Below are positions 38,515 through 48,779 of a stretch of DNA of 48,924 nt, one piece after another. Made by a program: the position numbers and the translations under genes. How positions within the stretch are numbered: the stretch's first letter is position 1; each line of letters starts with the position of its first letter. The stretch comes from Saprolegnia diclina VS20. Lineage: Eukaryota > Oomycota > Saprolegniomycetes > Saprolegniales > Saprolegniaceae. The stretch covers positions 8,955 to 57,878 of the forward strand of contig NW_008246120.1 of the NCBI RefSeq assembly GCF_000281045.1. Direction: 5' to 3'. Under the pieces are notes generated by a model that saw only the letters and a program-made list of their open reading frames with translations, was not told where the DNA came from and made no database searches.

Positions 38515-39054
38515 CCTTTCTGTATTACTAGTAAGCATAGCTCCGCCTCTCGACGCTGCGTCCTGGCCAGTATGGCTCGCCTCGCCACCACCGCGCGCCT
38601 CTTCGCGCCCACACTGCTAGCCTCTATACCAGCGCCTTGTCCGAGGTGCCATGGCCCTGCCGCGTGGCTAGCCACGTTGCTGGCCGCATAGCACATGCGC
38701 GTCTCGCCTGTATATCCGACTTTGCATGGCTTTGCCGACATGGCGTGTCTCTGGCCCATGCTTCTTCGTGCGCCGTGGGCCATGCGTCATGATGGCAGCG
38801 GGGGCCGGGTCGACGCGCGCCGACGGCCGCGATCTTGTGCCCACCGCCGTGGGCGTTGTGATTGGCCGAAATTCCAACCTCCCCCTTCTATTGCCAATGT
38901 GTGGCCAACACCGAGCAGGCGGAAATATAATGCTTGTCGCGTGGATTGCATACAAAGAGCAAGGTAGTTTTGCAGCTGGTGGGTGGAAATCGAATTAAAA
39001 TACAGAGATTTTCGAACCACGCGGAACAGGTTCAAACAAAAAACACAGACCGCG
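38515..39054. promoter_or_regulatory. Intergenic region upstream of the polyQ protein gene
   Basis: 540 bp with one TGTGATTGGC (38857-38866), about 190 bp before the ATG at 39055. No gene detected. Confidence 0.5.
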
Positions 39055-41708
39055 ATGGCATCTCGACGGGACTACCTCCTCAAGAAGGGGCTCCAGGTGA
39101 AGCAGCTCAACGAGGACGCAGCGCGCTCTGCGGCCTCGCCCAAGTCGGCGGCCCGACCCAGCAGCAAAGAAGTAGGAGGCGATCGCGTCCTGCGCATGGG
39201 CTTAGACCTCGTAGGTGGCGGCGATCCTCGAGCTCTGCCCGCCGGGCACGGCCGACGCCCGCATCGCCCAGATCATCAAGCAAAACAATGGCGACCCTGA
39301 CAAGATCTCGCTCGCAGTGAGCGATCTCTGGGAAGAGAACAGCACGCAAGACGACTGGGCCACCGTGAGCAAGAAGCAGCCCAAGAAGAAGCACGAAGAA
39401 CCCAAACCCAAGTACAACCACTCGCCGCCGCAGACGTACGGCGATAGCAACGGCGGCCGAGGACGTGGTGGCACCCGCGGCCGTGGTGCTCCTACGCGGG
39501 GCACGTCCCGCGGCGGTGGTGCCCGCGGTGGCAACGCTGGGCGCGGCCGAAGCGCCCCGGCTCCCCTCTCCAACACACGCAGCGACGATCCGATTGACGA
39601 CGACGACGACAAGAGCTCGGAAGATGACGACGACGCCGAAGACGACGCCAAGCCCAAGTACGTGCCGACGCCGGTGGTCTCAGCACCGGCTCCGATCCTT
39701 ACAGGCGCGTGGGCACAGAAGCCCAGTTTTGTCGCAAAGAAGCAAGCGCCCCCGAAGCCGCAGCCGCAGGTTCAGCACCACCAACAGCAACAGCATCAAC
39801 ACACTGCGTCCCCTGTCGTACACGCCGGCCCCAAGCCCGTGAGCCCCAAGACGCTTGCCAAGAACCAGACGTGGGACGTTGTCACGGACGAGCCCAAGGT
39901 CGTCATCGCAGAGCCCGAGCCCGTGTGGCCGTCGCGCTCGCCTAAGAAGGCTGAAACGAAGATGGAGCCGGAGGCCACGATTGCATCCTGGGGTGCTTCG
40001 CTGCAAGAAGCCAAGGCCCACGCCGAGTGGGAGTCGCAGCAACAGGTGCAACAGCAAGCACCGACGACGACGACAACGACGACGAATGCATGGGCGCGCC
40101 CGGCACCGATCGAGACGCCCAAGTCGCCCGTGGTGTCGCCAAAGAAGGAAAAGGTTGCGACGCCCAAGGTCATGACGCCCGTGCGTCACTCGAGCCCGAC
40201 GCACTCGCTCACGTTTGGGTCGCCGTCGCCCAAGTCGTCGCCGATCCGCAACAAGTTTAGCATGGGCCGCTGGGAGACGGTGGCGGAAACCGAGCTCTCG
40301 CTGCAGTTTGGCAGCTTCTCGCTCGAAGCCATTGACACGACGCCGGCGTCGACGAGCGTCGCCTCCTCGGCCACGTGGGGCACGCCGAGCAACAAGACGG
40401 CCAACGCCTGGTCGCCCAAGAAGCACGAGTCGCCCAAGGCCAAGGCGTCGGTGCCGCCGCCCGGCATGGACGCGCAGGTGAGCCCGCGCAAGGCGTCGCC
40501 GCGCAAGCAGTACACGCCCGCGGCCCCGTCGCCGGCGTCGCTGCCCAAGCCCGACGATGTCAAGCGCAACGTGCCCAAGTATGCTGGCGCCAACACGCAG
40601 GCGCCGGCATCGCCCAACATGGCGTCGCCGTCGTTCGACCTCAAGGGCAGCAATTTGTATCCGGCCAACCCGAGCTCGTACAACCAGTACTCGGTCGGCA
40701 TTGCCGGACGCAACCAAGGTGCGATCGGGGGCAACTCGACGCCGATTTCCAAGATGCAGCCGCAAATGACGACGCGCAGCGCGACAACGCCCAACACGAC
40801 TGGCAACGCACCCGGGCCCGTGGCGGCGGCGCCGGCAGCGACCCCAACCGCGACCAACCCCGCGCCGACGGCCAACCCTGCGGCCCAGCAGCAGCAGCAG
40901 CCGCAGCACATGCAGCACCAGCAGCCGCCGTACCAGCAGCCGCCGATGCTGCCGGGGCAGTCGTACCACCCCCACTTTGCGCCGCCGCCGCCGCCGGGCA
41001 TGGCCATGCCGTACAACCCGTACAACTATGGGAACTACTACCCGCAGCAGGGCTACGGCTACTACCAGAGCCCCCAGGTACACGCAACTGGCGAGACATG
41101 GTAGCACTGACGGTCAATCTAGTACCCGCAGTACAGCCCGCGCCAGCAGTACCCGCCGCGCGGCTCGATGCCGTACGGCATGGAGGGTCTCCAGGGCTTC
41201 TCCAACCCGCAGACGTATGTGTCCTTTGATGCGTTGTCCGTCACAATGCTGTGTGCATAGCATGCCGCTCGGCTACCAGGACCCGCACCAAGTGCCACAC
41301 GAGTATGTGCCGCAAGGGTTTGGTGAGCTCGGGTACCTTCCGCCCCCGCACGCGCAGCCGACGCCGGCGCAGCAAGGCGGTGTGCCCCAGCGCCACTCGC
41401 TGCAGCAGCCCCAAGTGGGCGCGCAGGGCAAGCAGCAGCAGCAACAGCAGCAGCAGCAACAGCAACAACAACAAGGCGGTGTGCCGCAGAACCAGGGTCG
41501 TCCCGAGTACGCGCCGCGCGACCACACGCAGTCGCCGCCCGTGCCCAACGTCGGTGGCTACCCGCACTATGGCGGCTGGAGCGGCTACGGCCACCAGGGC
41601 CTCAACCCGCAGGCGGGCTGGAACGGCGGGTACCCGCAGCAGCCGCAGGGCTACCGGCCGTACACGGGCAACGCCGCCAACGATGGCCAGAACGCGTGGA
41701 GCTCCTAA
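39055..41708 (+). CDS. Large low-complexity protein with GIP1/SPATS2-like N-terminus and polyQ (4 exons)
   Basis: 839 residues from exons 39055-39171, 39215-41077, 41123-41214 and 41261-41708; introns 43, 45 and 46 nt. Residues 40-75 (VAAILELCPPGTADARIAQIIKQNNGDPDKISLAVSDLWEE) resemble the UBA/CUE-like helical module of GBF-interacting and SPATS2 proteins. The rest is disordered: an RG-rich block (GGRGRGGTRGRGAPTRG), an acidic run (DDDDDKSSEDDDDAEDD), many SPKK/SPR repeats, long Pro/Gln/Ala tracts, and 14 consecutive Gln codons at 41433-41474. The C-terminus has Tyr/Gly/Pro repeats (GYPHYGGWSGYGHQG). This composition fits an RNA-binding granule-type protein, by inference. The third intron has a consensus GTATGT donor. 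Confidence 0.78.
41433..41474 (+). repeat. Polyglutamine codon run (14 CAG/CAA)
   Basis: Fourteen glutamine codons in frame within the low-complexity protein, mixed CAG and CAA, so somewhat protected from slippage. Probably variable between strains. Confidence 0.9.
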
Positions 41709-42316
41709 ATAGGCCGTGATGGCGTCCTCGAGGAGGTAGTAGTTTGTAAGATATTATCAACCGCGAGCACCGTGTTGATGGCACGGGTGTCGTCCTCTTC
41801 GTCACTCGACCACCGACGACTGGGCGCCGTACGAAGCGACGTCGGCTGCAGGATGCAGCGAGACCGCCATGGAAGAGCCATGGCACTGCCATGCGAGCTC
41901 CAGTGCGTCCTCGCTTGGCTCTAGCCCGTACAGTTCCCGATCGCCGTCGTATGTTCATCCACTGGCTGCAGACGCTGACGGAGGCAGGCGTCATGGCCGT
42001 GGGCAGTGCACCCACTCGCTTGTCACAACGACGCAGCACGATCTGTGCGGCCAAGCCACGTCGACAGCGACTCTTCGATCGTGTAGGATCCAATCGATCT
42101 CTGCCCTCAGACGCTTCTGGCATCGTCGATGGCGGGCAGCCTCCATGAGCCAGCCTCGTCGCTGCATATGATACCGGTACCGACGTTCGAGGAGCATGGT
42201 CGCCGTCGCGCCAAGACAGGCGGCACGGTGTCGGTGGGTTGTCCGGATACCGGTTGGCAGAGGTCCCGTATCCGGCACAATCCAGCACGAAAAAAGTCGA
42301 AGCTTGCCATTGCGAA
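41709..42316. other. Intergenic region upstream of the COPI-associated gene
   Basis: 608 bp. Frames here (for example 41869-42171) have no domain. A CCATGGAAGAGCCATGG near 41868-41884 repeats CCATGG. No clear promoter element found. Confidence 0.45.
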
Positions 42317-44975
42317 ATGGTCGAGCCGATGGTCGAGCCCGAAGCGTCCGAGTGGGACATGATCCTGGGCGACGTGCCCGTCTTCCAAGCGCATCCCGCG
42401 GCCTTCGCCGACGTCCGGCGCCTCCTGGCAGCGCAGCCCAGCGAAGAAGCGCAGTACGAGACCGTCCAAGTGCTCATGGGCCTTCTCGAGCCCGAGTCGG
42501 CGCGAGCGATCGTCGAGGACGCCGACTCGAAGGCGCTGCTCGCGACGTATTTCAAAGCGCTCTCGAAGAGTACGGTCGCTGCGCTTGTGTCCCAGCTGCC
42601 GGCGGACGTTCAGGCGCTCCTGCCGCGTCGCAAGTCGACCAAGCGCCTCTCGTCCAAGCACTCGAGCGACAGTCTGAACGACGTCGCACCCGCTTACGTG
42701 CCCCGCGGCCCGCCCATGGCAGCCGAAGAGCCGATCCCCGCCTATGTTCCCCGCGGCCCACCAGTGACGATCGCCGAAGTGGCCGCGCCCATCGTCGAGG
42801 TCGTCGTCGCGCCGACACCGCCGGTCGTGCGCCAGCCCTCGGCGACGGTCGCGCTCGACGTGCGCCCCGAGTGGGAGGTCATCCTTGGCGAATGTCGCTT
42901 CTTCGAGGCGCATCCAAGTGTGTTTCGCGACGTCCGCGACGTCATTGCGTCGCAGCCAGTGTCGGCCCAGTACGAGGCCATGCACGCGCTCGTCTCGCTC
43001 GTCGACGGCTCGTCGGGCGATGATCCGGACCACGTGATTGCCGCTGCGCCGATCGTCAAGAGTCTGAGCAAGCCAAGCCAAGACGTGCTCGCGACCGGCC
43101 TCTCGCATACGCTTCAGCAGCTTTTGCCGTTTGTCGACAAGGTGCCGCTGGACATGCTGCCGTCGATGCTGCCGCCGACGCTTCTGCTTATGGAAGAGAG
43201 CGCGCGCGGTCAAATCTACCCCGAGACCGCCGCAGCCGTCCACGAGAGCTTCTTCACGCTTCCGGAAAAGGTCCGGTCGCAAGTGATCAACGCGCTGCCA
43301 CCCGAGGAGAAGAACATGGTGCAGACGCTCGTCGAAACCACCGAAGGGCTCTCGACGCGCGAGGTCGCGGTTGTCATCCAGCAGATGCAGGCGCCGTCGG
43401 CCCCCGGTTCAGCACCGCACTCGTACGACGACCCCGGGTTTGTCAAAGAGCTTGCGCTCACCGCGTCAAAGGCGCACGGCCGGCGCCTCTGCCGGTGGGT
43501 GCAGTCGGCGCCCACAAGTCTCCGCGTCCTCTCGTTCGTCAACGGCGTGCTCTTGCTTGCGTCGGCCGCGATCGCGTTCGTGTTTGACTTGTTTTCGGGC
43601 TATTTCCTCGTCTTCCTCATCAACGCGTGGGTCCTCGCATTCGCGCTCGTCCTCATCGTGCTCGAGATCAAGCTCTCGTTCTTTGAAGCCAAAGTGCTCC
43701 CGTTCGTAGTTCGCCAAGTGCCGCTGCTCGGCTCTGTCTTTGGCCGCGGCGTCTTCATGGTGTTTATCGGCTTCCTCGCCATGAGCCTCGTGCTCCACGC
43801 GACGTGGCAGAACCTCTTGCTCTGCGGCGCCGGCCTTCTCTCGGCCATCCTTGGCAGCGCGACCATGCTGCTGAGCGCGCTTGCGTCCCACGAGTTTTTC
43901 CTCCTGTGCCAAGCGATTCCGACCCAGGAGGCGTGGGCCAAAGCGTTCCAGAGCGTCGACGTCGACGACTCGGGCGAGCTCGACATGGACGAGTTCATGC
44001 TGCTCGTCGACCGCCTCGGGTCCCGCATCGACTCCGTGTACATCGAGTCAATCTTTCGTGATATTGACGTCGACAAGAGCAACACACTGTCGCTGCCCGA
44101 GCTCCTCAACTGGTGGTCGCGCGCCAAGCTCCACGACGCGCCGGTACGCTGCTCGCTTCCAGTGTGATGCGACGTACTTAGTAAGCGAATGCTATGTAGG
44201 CGCTGCCGGCCAAGTCGGTCGTGCACGTCCCGTCGTCGGTTTTGAAGAAGGCGAACATTAGTGTGAGCGTCCTCACCGTGCTCACAGGTGTCCTCAGCAA
44301 CGTGGCGGTCATGCACCACTCGTACGCCCTTTTTTGAGGTTTGAGGTTTGAGGTTGAGACGGGGCTCTGTCTAGGACAACGTCGGCGTCACCGATCTACG
44401 TGGTGCTCAACCTCTGGGTGATTCTCTTTGGTCTCCTCATGGTCGTCGTCGAAACGCCACTGCACCTCTTTCGCGACGCGCGCATTTGGATCACAGACAA
44501 TATTGTCCAATTCCTAGCGTCGATCTTTGGTCGTGCGGCGTTTTACCTCTTCATCGGCACGTTCACGCTCTCATTGTACCAAGCCGATGCCATGGTCTTG
44601 CCGCTCGTGACGGGACCGCTCTTGATTGTCATGGCGGGCGTCAACTTGTACGTCGGGTACGAAGCCAAGCGCCCGTTCATGCAGCTGGCGCAGTACGTGC
44701 AGCCCAAGGACGTCGCGTCGATTTTTGCCATGCACGACCACGACATGGACGGCAACTGGAGCCTCATGGAGCTCAAGAGCTTTATCGAGTCGCTCGGCTT
44801 GGACGTCAAGCCGCTCTTTTGGGAGCTCCTCGTCGACAACATCGATTACGACCACTCGGGCATGGTGTCGGTGACCGAGTTTGAGAGCTGGGTCGTCCGC
44901 CACCGAGGCGAGACCGCGTCGACGACGGCGAATCATGCCGACGATGTGTACGACGCCGAGCCAATCGCCGTCTAG
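42317..44975 (+). CDS. COPI-associated / EF-hand multi-pass membrane protein (3 exons)
   Basis: 849 residues. Exons 42317-44143, 44200-44321 and 44375-44975, introns 56 and 53 nt. Start at ATG 42317; the longer frame begins with TTG. Residues 1-380 are soluble, with two related repeats (EWDMILGDVPVFQAHPAAFADVRRL and EWEVILGECRFFEAHPSVFRDVRDV). Two COPI-associated-type four-helix membrane modules follow (LRVLSFVNGVLLLASAAIAF.. and ISVSVLTVLTGVLSNVAV..YVVLNLWVILFGLLMVVVE). Each is followed by EF-hands: FQSVDVDDSGELDMDEFM and IFRDIDVDKSNTLSLPELL, then MHDHDMDGNWSLMELKSF and NIDYDHSGMVSVTEFESW. The protein thus looks like a duplicated membrane-plus-calcium sensor unit. The last 295 bp are copied at 47595-47865. 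Confidence 0.83.
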
Positions 44976-44998
44976 TTATGACATTATATCCTACTACA
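44704..44998 (+). repeat. Source segment of the duplicated COPI-associated 3' end
   Basis: This 295-bp segment (end of the last exon, stop codon and 23 bp of 3' flank) reappears in the same orientation at 47595-47865. Homology begins at CCAAGGACG and ends at CTACTACA. Confidence 0.93.
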
Positions 44999-45062
44999 CT
45001 GTTTCCTTACCCACCACTTACTACGCATTGCCCACCACGTACTCACGCCATCGTGTTCTCAC

Positions 45063-45728
45063 TCAAGTGGCGGCCAAGCCTACGCACCATCGAGAGTACA
45101 GAGGGATGTAGCAACGGCGCGTGAACCCGAGATCGCCGACTTTAACCTGGCCCGACGACATGAGAAAGATGTTGGCGGGCTTGATATCCCGGTGCATGAT
45201 GCGGTGTGTGTGCATGTGGTCGATTGCGGCCGCGATTTGTGCAAAGTACTTCCACACGAGTCGCTCGTCAAAGCGCGTGTCCTTCTCGTTCGCCTTGCGA
45301 ATCTACTCACACGATGGCCTGTCAACCGCTATTCTAACGAGTCAAGTGGACGACCTGTCGCTTGAGGTCGCCCGCTTCGGCCCACTCGAAGGCGATGCAG
45401 AGCTCGTTCCCAGCGATGAACGCATCGAGATACTGGATGATGTTGGGATGGTGCACCGACTGCACGAGCCGGACCTAGACAGCGCAGTGGTATGCCGTTG
45501 CTGTACACGTAGAGCCAATACGACCTCCTTGAGCGTCTTCTCGCGCGCGCGCTTGTCCATGACGTCGATCGCAATCTTCTTGAGCGCGACGAGCACGTCG
45601 TCGGCCATGCGCTTGGCGCGGTAGACGACCGAAAACTTGCCCTTCCCGATGGGCTTGAGGATCGCGTAGTCGGCGAGCGCGCCACCGGACGCGAAGAGCG
45701 CGACCTGCGCATCGCTAAGCGCCTCCAT
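45063..45728 (-). CDS. NEK6/7-like protein kinase lacking most of its C-lobe (3 exons)
   Basis: 187 residues from exons 45728-45525, 45474-45355 and 45302-45063; introns 50 and 52 nt (GTCGTA and GTCGTC donors, so the first border could move by three bases). N-lobe: IGKGKFSVVYRAKR, the ATP Lys in VALKKIAIDVMD, then HHPNIIQYLDAFIAGNELCIAFEWAEAGDLKRQ, WKYFAQIAAAIDHMHTHRIMHRDIKPANIF with HRD, and KVGDLGF with the DLG motif of NEKs. Only 15 unrelated residues follow before a stop. The activation loop, APE motif and whole C-lobe are missing, and no splice site downstream restores them before the COPI-associated gene ends 87 bp away. It is probably an inactive remnant or truncated gene. Confidence 0.8.
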
Positions 45729-46490
45729 GCAACCCGATCTTTCCCGATCCGCTGCGACGCTTTGCACAGTCCGGATAACTCCAACCATGGGTTTATTGAC
45801 CCATGCTGCAACCCAATGTTTGTCGTCGAACCAGCGTGGGCTTGAGCGAGCGACTAGGTACGTGCCTCGCGTCCTTTTCTAGCCCTGTATACGTTGAGCG
45901 GACTAGACGTGACGGTCGTACGCATGCGGTCGCGGTGACGATGGTCGATCGCGTGCTTTGGCGTGGTTGGGCGACTATTTGTGGCAACATGTGGCGTTTT
46001 GTGATTATATATGACATGCGCCACAATTAATAGCCGAGTCGATAGCTCGCGCTCCACAGCTCCAACGCCGACGGGACGTAGCATTTTGAGCTCTCCAGAG
46101 TATCGTCTATCAACAAGCCGAGTTGGAGCGAGTTCATGAGAAACGTTGGTTTGGCGTCCGAGCGGCCCATCGAGCGCGTTGGCTCGCATCGCACGACCCG
46201 GGATTGGCCAAAATGACACGATATTTGGCCAGTCAAATCATTTCACCAAATGCTTTTTATTGCATAGCGTTGTCAAGTAATATCGCTTTAATAATATTGG
46301 AAGGCTGGGAAAGCCGCCAGCGACATGGGTCAAGCCAGCGAGCACTTGCGCACTTCGTCGTCGGCACACAGTACGCGGTGCGGACCGCCGATGATGCTAC
46401 CTCGTCCGGCGCTGTATCATTCAAGCGTACATGCAAAGACAAATGACAATTTCACTAAAATGACTTCCGTTGTACTAGTAGTATGATGGG
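45729..46490. other. Intergenic region, NEK fragment / RNase HII
   Basis: 762 bp. It is AT-rich toward 46240-46490 and lacks a domain-bearing frame. A GGATTGGCCAAAATG at 46200-46214 contains a CCAAT box outside the strict 10-mer. No repeat seen. Confidence 0.5.
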
Positions 46491-47343
46491 TTAGAGTTGA
46501 TTGAGTGGTGCAAACGTCATGCGGTGAATCGGGGTCGCGCCGTGCTTGTGAATCGCGAGCATGTGTGCTCTATCCATACATGAGTGCCGCCTATCTTCTA
46601 GTTGCGTATTGTACTTGGTGCCATAGCCCTTGTGCTGGCCGAGGCCATACTCGGGGTACTCCTTGTCGTAGGCGACCATAAGGCGGTCTCGCGTGACCTA
46701 GCAATTGTCAACGGCGGCTGCCGTAGATTGACGAGTCTACCTTGGCAATGACGGAGGCAGCTGCGATTGAGTAGACGCGCCCATCCCCTTTGACGACGGT
46801 CTCGCCGTCGACGTCGAGCGTCGGCATGCGGTTGCCGTCGATGAGCGCATAGTCGACCGGCATCGGGAGGTCCTCGACGCACTTGCGCATGGACTCGAGC
46901 GTCGCCTAGAATGGTGTTGTCGCTATCGCATTGGGTCTGTTTACCTGGAGAATGTTGATGTCGTCGATGCGCGCCGGTGGATTGATCTGCTGGCAAATCA
47001 CGAGGTGCTCTTTAGCAGGAAGGCAACGTACGTGGACTGCGTATTTGATAGCAGGGTTGGACGTGATTTGGGCAAAGAGCCATTTCCGCTGCTTCTCATC
47101 GAGCTTCTTGCTGTCGTGGATACCTTCGATGACAACATCCAATGGGACATAACAGGCCGCCGCGACCACGGGGCCAGCAAGCGGACCACGCCCCGCTTCG
47201 TCCACACCCACGACGCACTTGAAGCCCTTGGCATACAGTCGCGTCTCAAAGTCTTTGCTGAGCGTGCCATGCTTGAACGTCGGCGCGCCGTCGGCCGACG
47301 GTACTGTGGCCTTGGCGGCCTTGGCCTTGGAGGACGCTGCCAT
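46491..47343 (-). CDS. Prokaryote-type RNase HII (4 exons)
   Basis: 241 residues from exons 47343-46945, 46905-46741, 46697-46615 and 46569-46491; introns 39, 43 and 45 nt. RNase HII cleaves RNA in RNA/DNA hybrids, including single ribonucleotides. Conserved: [23 protein letters not shown] with D48 and E49, [21 protein letters not shown] with D156, [43 protein letters not shown] and [12 protein letters not shown]. The pattern is closer to bacterial RnhB than to eukaryotic RNASEH2A, hinting at an organellar role. The ATG at 47343 has a good context (ACCATGG). The frame stays open upstream through a Lys/Ala-rich stretch but has no ATG there. Confidence 0.87.
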
Positions 47344-47594
47344 GGTCTTGGCGGGTGCAGCCTTGGCAACCTTGACGACTTTGGATGTCTTTAGCTTCTT
47401 GGCTTTGGCCACAGGGGTAGGCGCAGTCGTTGTGGCTGGCGCTGTGCTCAGAAGGCGCCCAACCGGCGCAACGGCGCTGCTGCTGCTGCGCGCATTTTGC
47501 CGCCTTTCGATTGGTTACTCAACGGCAATGTGGTGCTAATAGTGTGCTAATGAAGTTATTAATAGTGTATGTGACACCAGCAGAAGGCTTGAAA
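47344..47594. other. RNase HII upstream region
   Basis: The RNase HII frame remains open to about 47502 without an ATG; an out-of-frame minus-strand ATG at about 47494 would encode [15 protein letters not shown], resembling a mitochondrial presequence. AATAGTGT occurs at 47537-47544 and 47560-47567. Confidence 0.45.
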
Positions 47595-47865
47595 CCAAGG
47601 ACGTCGCGTCGATTTTTGCCATGCACGACCACGACATGGACGGCAATTGGAGCCTAATGGAGCTCAAGAGCTTTATCGAGTCGCTCGGTTCGGACGTCAA
47701 GCCGCTCTTTTGGGAGCTCCTCGTCGATGACATTGATTACGACCACTCGGGCATGGTGTCGGTGACCGAGTTTGAGAGCTGGGACGTCGACGACGGCAAA
47801 TCATGCGACGATGTGTACGACGCCGAGCCAATCGCCGTCTAGTTATGACATTATATCCTACTACA
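47595..47865 (+). pseudogene. Partial copy of the COPI-associated gene 3' end
   Basis: 271-bp direct-orientation copy of 44704-44998, with a net 24-base deletion near 47784-47810 and few substitutions elsewhere. An ATG-initiated frame at 47621-47842 stays open for 73 residues. It keeps both EF-hand loops (DHDMDGNWSLMELKSF and DIDYDHSGMVSVTEFESW) and the ending DVYDAEPIAV. Changes include Leu to Ser and Asn to Asp. It includes 23 bp after the stop codon, so the copy was made from DNA or a transcript with a 3' UTR. No intron falls in the source segment, so retroposition cannot be tested by intron loss. I see no promoter; I call it a gene fragment, perhaps still translated. Confidence 0.85.
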
Positions 47866-48779
47866 ATGCATCGCCAGGACGCTGGTGTGATCCGTGCGGC
47901 AGCGAAGATGCGACGGCACTTGCTGCGATGACAAATAGTGTTGAGAGAAGACGTGGTCTCCCATCGCACAATTGCACGTAGCTCGATACGGACGCCCGAG
48001 ATTGCTGCATACAACGACTCTCTGTCTGCCGGGTGACCCAACGTGCGCTCGTCGGCTCCTGCTCCATTACAGACTGTTTGCCACGAGAGCTGGCAACGCC
48101 AGGCACCACAACACCGAGCGACCGGTCTCCACCTCCTATACTAGTACTGGGTTGGCCACACCTGCCGCGAAGTCGACTCGAGGTGCCCGACTATGACGCG
48201 GGCAAACACACCAAGCAGTGGCTCTGCGACGATGCGAGATCGTGCTACTGGGGTATTCGTCTGTCGAGTGACTCTACGCACCGCTGTTTCCATCACCTAA
48301 CTCCTGCGGACCGCACTTGTCGGTTTGGGCTCAAGTTTCGTAGCGGACTAACGTTATTAGCACTTGCTCGTCGCGTGCTGCCGGTTGGGTGTCCTTTGTG
48401 CCGCTGCGTTGCCGTCTTGAGATGCCTCTCCCGCAAGCTCTCGTCGGCTTTTGCTCTACCGAGCCTGTGGCTCATAGTGCTCGCCAGGTCTGGCACACAC
48501 TTTGGTTCCTTTGAGGAGTCGCGTTTGTTGCCAGAAAAGGGGGCAAAAGAGGTTGATTGCCTTGCCTGCTATGGGTTGCGGCGAGGTGGTGCCCAAGTAG
48601 TAGGTGATTGGCGTCGTTGGCGGCAGCTTGGCGACGGTGAGCGCGACGCTCAACTAACGGTTGGGTGTGGTCGTAGAAAGGGCCAAGCTGGGCGGCTTCC
48701 TCGTTGCTGCTGCGGTTCTTCGGAGCCGCGCCACCGTGCCTTGGCGTTTGTTGCGACGTGACGGCTGCATGCGACCGTG
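47866..48779. other. Unassigned region with different base composition
   Basis: About 0.9 kb. A plus-strand frame at 48033-48761 (242 codons) has no domain and many Cys and Arg, so I do not call it. From about 48300 onward the base and codon pattern is less GC3-biased and T/G-richer than the genes, as might be seen in a mobile element or its flank. No terminal repeat can be matched inside the window. Confidence 0.4.

Noticed and set aside
39680..41107. 475-codon minus-strand ORF opposite the polyQ protein
   Set aside because: Composition is almost only Arg, His, Leu and Val, as expected for antisense of a Pro/Gln/Ala-rich, GC3-biased gene; no domain.
40027..41708. CAG/CAA-rich tracts as a CRISPR-like or satellite array
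   Set aside because: They lie in one open reading frame as polyGln and Pro/Gln codons with no spacer pattern.
42107..43282. 391-codon minus-strand ORF opposite the COPI-associated gene
   Set aside because: Arg/His/Val-rich shadow without a domain; the plus strand is clearly coding.
48033..48761. 242-codon plus-strand ORF
   Set aside because: No domain, scattered Cys/Arg composition and no supporting context; kept only as part of the unassigned right edge.
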